Shown in pieces: positions 62,101 to 64,000 of a DNA stretch of 64,000 bases. The notes beneath the pieces were generated by a model. The model did no database searches and had not been told where the DNA came from. It saw only the letters and a list, made by a program, of their open reading frames with translations. Each line of letters begins with the position of its first letter. Within the stretch, counting starts at the first letter, position 1. Made by a program: the position numbers and the translations under genes. The stretch is taken from positions 124,001-188,000 of the forward strand of contig NZ_RHHR01000028.1 of the NCBI RefSeq assembly GCF_003710915.1, read 5' to 3'. This DNA is from Brevibacillus invocatus (GTDB taxonomy: Bacteria > Bacillota > Bacilli > Brevibacillales > Brevibacillaceae).

Positions 62101-62923
62101 CAAGGTCACGGGTGAAGACATGATGGACAGAGTACGGCTGTCGATCAACAAGAATCCGGTCAAAGTCGAGGTAGACGGTTCGTTTCAGACCGTGCTGCGA
62201 CTGACGGAAGGGATTCACTACGTGGCTTTTCAGGCGCAGGATATGTACGGAAACAAGCGGCAGTTTACGCAGCGTGTGGTCGTCGATATGACGCCACCCC
62301 TCTTGCATTTCCAAAATGATGGTGCTGAGGATATGACCTTTGACCCCGGAACCAAACGCATGATGGTTCCAATCCGGTTCATGTATCGCGATCAAAGCTA
62401 CAAGGGACAGGTGAGCGTCAATGGACAGATCATTTCCAGCTTCGAAGAGGATCAGTTGGAAAAGCCGGTACAAAAATACATGACGCATACCCTATCCTTG
62501 AAGCAGGGGGAAAACAGAATCCTCATCGAAGGCAAGGATGGAGCTGGCAATCGGAGTGAACTGGTCGTTTACGGCTATGTGGACGCCACTACGGGTTCTG
62601 TTGTTCTCAATCACGGTGAACAGCGCTTTACTTACCAGGCACGCTCTATTCCAGCCCCCACACTAAGCCTGCCGCAAAAACAGGTCGAGGGTGTAGAAGG
62701 AGAGACGCTTCCGATCGAAGGGAAAGTCGTAGGGTCAGGAGCGATTCAACTGCAAATGGTGTACAACGATCGCCGCATGCAGGCTGATATTAACGATCGT
62801 GGAGAATTCCGCTTACTGCTGGATCACGTCGAGGAAGGCAAGCAGAAATTGTCGGTGATCGCAACGGATGCGCTGGGACGGGAAGCACACGCTGAGATGA
62901 TCGTCGTTGGCAAAAAGAAGTGA
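59162..62923 (+). CDS. Large secreted subtilisin-like serine protease (S8 family)
   Basis: The 1253-residue protein has a signal peptide, a propeptide (about 28-95) and an S8 catalytic domain interrupted by a PA-like insert (about 310-430). The triad is Asp117 in SVIDTGINP, His167 in QHGVHVAG and Ser491 in GTSMATPHVAGG. A DUF1034/Fn3-like region (about 590-690), an FSPNGDGHYD segment of the FlgD-like type near residue 763 and several Ig-like beta domains rich in DxxGN loops follow. The layout resembles Vpr, cell-envelope and minor extracellular proteases of Bacillales. No LPXTG or SLH anchor is seen, so it is probably released. AAAGGGGG precedes the ATG. Confidence 0.92.
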   Translation: MKKQIISIGLAFVLLPTSAVDSWQAVAETSGESFPLYEQVIQDLYGAKSTLHTAPSSSATTKGHHTFRADEWIHTENRILGEQMPQASNTTLDMIEATKAWEEAGVKGEGMLVSVIDTGINPKHPDFPPPKDKRLAQQKSGSTKKVLAGYNWADRNQITEDVGESQHGVHVAGIIAANGKVTGVAPEAQLMSQKVFSNYQGEVPGLSESILFAISDSIAKKADVINLSLGSSAGYVDETNTEQYAIKKAVDNGVIVVAAAGNDAYFGSDKVRAQNPDVAMIGSPGLAPDALSVASVNATTLAGHSFRIQGVSGIERVVYLHGQAGNGAALNPVTTLPTPYQMVYMGKGKKEDYNVSVKGKLVLLERGDISFDEKLRLAKEAGAVGAVIYNNEPGPIIISADHLKVIPAVAILKQMGEQMAQALKKGKKVTLTFDGEYAQNPMPYPDGGTLSAFSSWGPTPDLQFKPEISAPGGGILSTVRDADYAVKSGTSMATPHVAGGMALMKQAYQKQGRKLQGRPLVETLKAAAMNTAMPILEPQEATPASDRGKAEKKPYTPRVQGAGMMQVAKAIKTPVIVVDQKGKAGVSLGEIGESTTFSLFVDNKFGQKPVSYQLKDEFGVLTDLKKDGINMLTAAPLAGAKLQISAQQVTVVPGQRAEVKLTLQIPKGTDANQFAEGFVLFESVDKELPDLRVPYMGFYGNWDAPRIMDEPMWKAGSQEKRTGVKTTWHHDKGNDKWKYRDYLGVSGVSEDGLPKIDPDKIAFSPNGDGHYDVAAPSITFLRNARQVTVEVTDQQGKLIRSLIRDEKVSKYDQSKLGTPYYFTEREEWSWDGKSFSPEKGVYEKVPDGMYQFVIKAKIDGRNANWQTLTMPVRVDTKAPVISASVTGNRVQWSSKDKDVQSYLLYVNGKKVGGPYSPEVTSTSVNQPDKKMSVVASDYAGNISVVHVNGQSDTTPPFVEFPDDLFSYLKITNQPDLAISGKVTGEDMMDRVRLSINKNPVKVEVDGSFQTVLRLTEGIHYVAFQAQDMYGNKRQFTQRVVVDMTPPLLHFQNDGAEDMTFDPGTKRMMVPIRFMYRDQSYKGQVSVNGQIISSFEEDQLEKPVQKYMTHTLSLKQGENRILIEGKDGAGNRSELVVYGYVDATTGSVVLNHGEQRFTYQARSIPAPTLSLPQKQVEGVEGETLPIEGKVVGSGAIQLQMVYNDRRMQADINDRGEFRLLLDHVEEGKQKLSVIATDALGREAHAEMIVVGKKK

Positions 62924-62936
62924 AAATTGATTTCAT

Positions 62937-62978
62937 GCCCAGTGTAGCGGCGGTAAGACGCAAAGGCTGGGCTTTTTT
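62937..62978 (+). terminator. Terminator after the protease gene
   Basis: GCCCAG (62937-62942) pairs with CTGGGC (62967-62972), with an inner GCG/CGC helix, followed by T6. The right arm contains GACGCAAAGG, which recalls part of c-di-GMP-I riboswitches, but the rest of that fold is missing. Confidence 0.75.
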
Positions 62979-63050
62979 CTGTGAAAAGCGTCCTTTCTCA
63001 TCGAGGAATACCCGGTAGTTGCCAAGTTTTTGACGATTGGAGGAAAAAAC

Positions 63051-63482
63051 ATGTTTTTTCACGGCATTAATTGGGAATATGTGAAGAGGGAATATCCGGT
63101 CCTGTCGCCGCGGCGTACAGTCAGCAAAAAAAAGCAGGAGCAGAGGCTGGATCGCATTCACTTGATTCAACAGTTTGGGATTGAACCGATTCACTTGCTC
63201 GAAGCCGACGATGAGTATTCCTCTCGGCGTTGCTTGGAGGAATGCTACGCTTTCGGGGATACTGTGTTTGCCTTCGAAACGTTGACACCTCCCATGTGGC
63301 AGCTCAGCCGTCACGAAATCGGGGTAGAGGTTTTGGACTTGAGAACGAGCAAGTGTATTTATACCTTTCGAACTGGGTCGAAAGTGGAGGAATGGTTTCC
63401 GGGCATTCCGTGCATACGGACTTCTGTCCCTGCCATTTTTCGCGAAGCTATTGATTCAGGCAAAAATCGACTTTATGATTAG
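63051..63482 (+). CDS. Protein of unknown function
   Basis: From ATG 63051 (TTGGAGG, 7-base spacing) the protein has 143 residues, is soluble and has no signal peptide. The N-terminal part is basic (VSKKKQEQRLDRIHL), the centre is acidic (LLEADDEYSSRRCLEE), and a C-terminal part ends VPAIFREAIDSG. No family is recognised. It precedes the CheX-like gene by 39 bp in the same direction, so they may be co-transcribed. Confidence 0.6.
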   Translation: MFFHGINWEYVKREYPVLSPRRTVSKKKQEQRLDRIHLIQQFGIEPIHLLEADDEYSSRRCLEECYAFGDTVFAFETLTPPMWQLSRHEIGVEVLDLRTSKCIYTFRTGSKVEEWFPGIPCIRTSVPAIFREAIDSGKNRLYD

Positions 63483-63521
63483 GTACAAAGGCATAATTGC
63501 CCGGGAAAGGAAGAGGACCTA

Positions 63522-63980
63522 ATGAAAGTGCAGTACTTACATCCTTTTTTGGAATCTGCTTCCTTCGTGATCCAGCAGGTATGCCAAGTGAGCATAGCCC
63601 GAGGAGAACTGGAGATGCAGGAATGGACGTTTCGGGAAGGACATACCTGGCTTCGGATCGGGATGACCGGACATGTGCAGGGCGAAGTGTTTTTTGGCAT
63701 ACAGGATGATCTGGCGCTCCGTATCGTTTCTGCCATGATGGGGGGTTATCCGATTCAGGAAATGGACGATATGGGGAAAAGTGCGATTTCGGAGTTGGGA
63801 AACATGATCTCGGGCAATGCCAGTACGATATTGTCCAATCAAGGAATTGTCATTGATATCACGCCTCCTCATTTACTGCTTCAGGCTGATCTGCAGCAAA
63901 TGACGGGAACGGCCCTGACTGCTCCTCTGGATTTGCAGGACATGGGAAGAATGGAGATTCAACTGGTTGTGGTGGAATAA
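63522..63980 (+). CDS. cheX: CheX/CheC-type chemotaxis phosphatase
   Basis: The 152-residue protein shows the conserved CheX/CheC helix with Glu and Asn, SAISELGNMISGNASTIL (about 87-104), which in CheC, CheX and FliY holds the residues that dephosphorylate CheY-P. It contains one such motif, as expected for CheX, and forms the beta-rich core LRIGMTGHVQGEVFFGIQDD. It acts in chemotaxis adaptation or in related two-component signalling. GGAAGAGG precedes the ATG. Co-location with an unknown gene only. Confidence 0.82.
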   Translation: MKVQYLHPFLESASFVIQQVCQVSIARGELEMQEWTFREGHTWLRIGMTGHVQGEVFFGIQDDLALRIVSAMMGGYPIQEMDDMGKSAISELGNMISGNASTILSNQGIVIDITPPHLLLQADLQQMTGTALTAPLDLQDMGRMEIQLVVVE

Positions 63981-64000
63981 AGCGGAGGGTGTTCCTGAAG

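Noticed and set aside
1-64000. CRISPR arrays, insertion sequences, rRNA and tRNA genes
   Set aside because: No regularly spaced repeats, transposase or integrase frames, or tRNA-like cloverleaf with CCA-type ends were noticed on reading both strands; only short local repeats exist.

Overview
The window looks like chromosomal DNA of a spore-forming Bacillota member, most likely Brevibacillus or a close Paenibacillaceae relative. This rests on gene content and gene order (ktrA-ysgA-pheST-zapA-mutS2; lcfA, fadR-fadB-etfB-etfA, trxA, uvrC, lysC, yslB, sdhCAB), a Phe T-box, a lysine riboswitch, strong AGGAGG ribosome binding sites and the S-layer pyruvylation gene csaB. No rRNA, tRNA, CRISPR array, integrase, transposase or phage module was recognised.

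Layout. 1-9.5 kb is housekeeping: a potassium-channel regulator tail, an rRNA/tRNA methyltransferase, T-box controlled pheST, zapA and mutS2. 9.5-29 kb is a cell-surface polysaccharide region: a divergent nucleotide-sugar dehydrogenase behind a structured leader and a 24-residue membrane peptide, two glycosyltransferases, two MFS proteins, a lipoprotein plus FG-GAP membrane protein pair, an O-antigen ligase/polymerase-like protein, MurJ, a CapK-like adenylate-forming enzyme, a SpoVB-type flippase, a methyltransferase and CsaB; an LCP transferase follows at 31.6 kb. Together these could make, export, polymerise, pyruvylate and anchor a secondary cell-wall polysaccharide. A deletion scar at 26.5-26.8 kb joins the 3' ends of two lost divergent genes. 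29-46 kb holds a PrmA-like methyltransferase, a thiolase, the FadR-controlled beta-oxidation/electron-transfer-flavoprotein group, trxA, uvrC, lysC and sdhCAB.

46.3-59 kb is the most distinctive part: a putative hydroxyproline (and peptide) utilisation regulon. It has a three-gene flavin/iron-sulfur dehydrogenase (FAD protein, 2Fe-2S protein, BFD-like protein), an Xaa-Pro-type peptidase, an orphan peptide-binding lipoprotein, a sigma-54 dependent activator, and an operon encoding a D-amino-acid-oxidase-like flavoprotein, two proline-racemase-family enzymes, a DapA-family deaminase and a semialdehyde dehydrogenase. Four sites matching TGGCAT-R-N4-TTGCW stand before four transcription units of this block, two of them divergent and only 28 bp apart. 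The activator reading frame is broken in its N-terminal CBS-like region. A large secreted subtilase follows, which could supply peptides, and the window ends with an unknown gene and a CheX-like phosphatase.

Start codons were chosen from ribosome binding sites and recalled family lengths. No database search was run, so all family assignments come from recognised motifs and remembered homologues.
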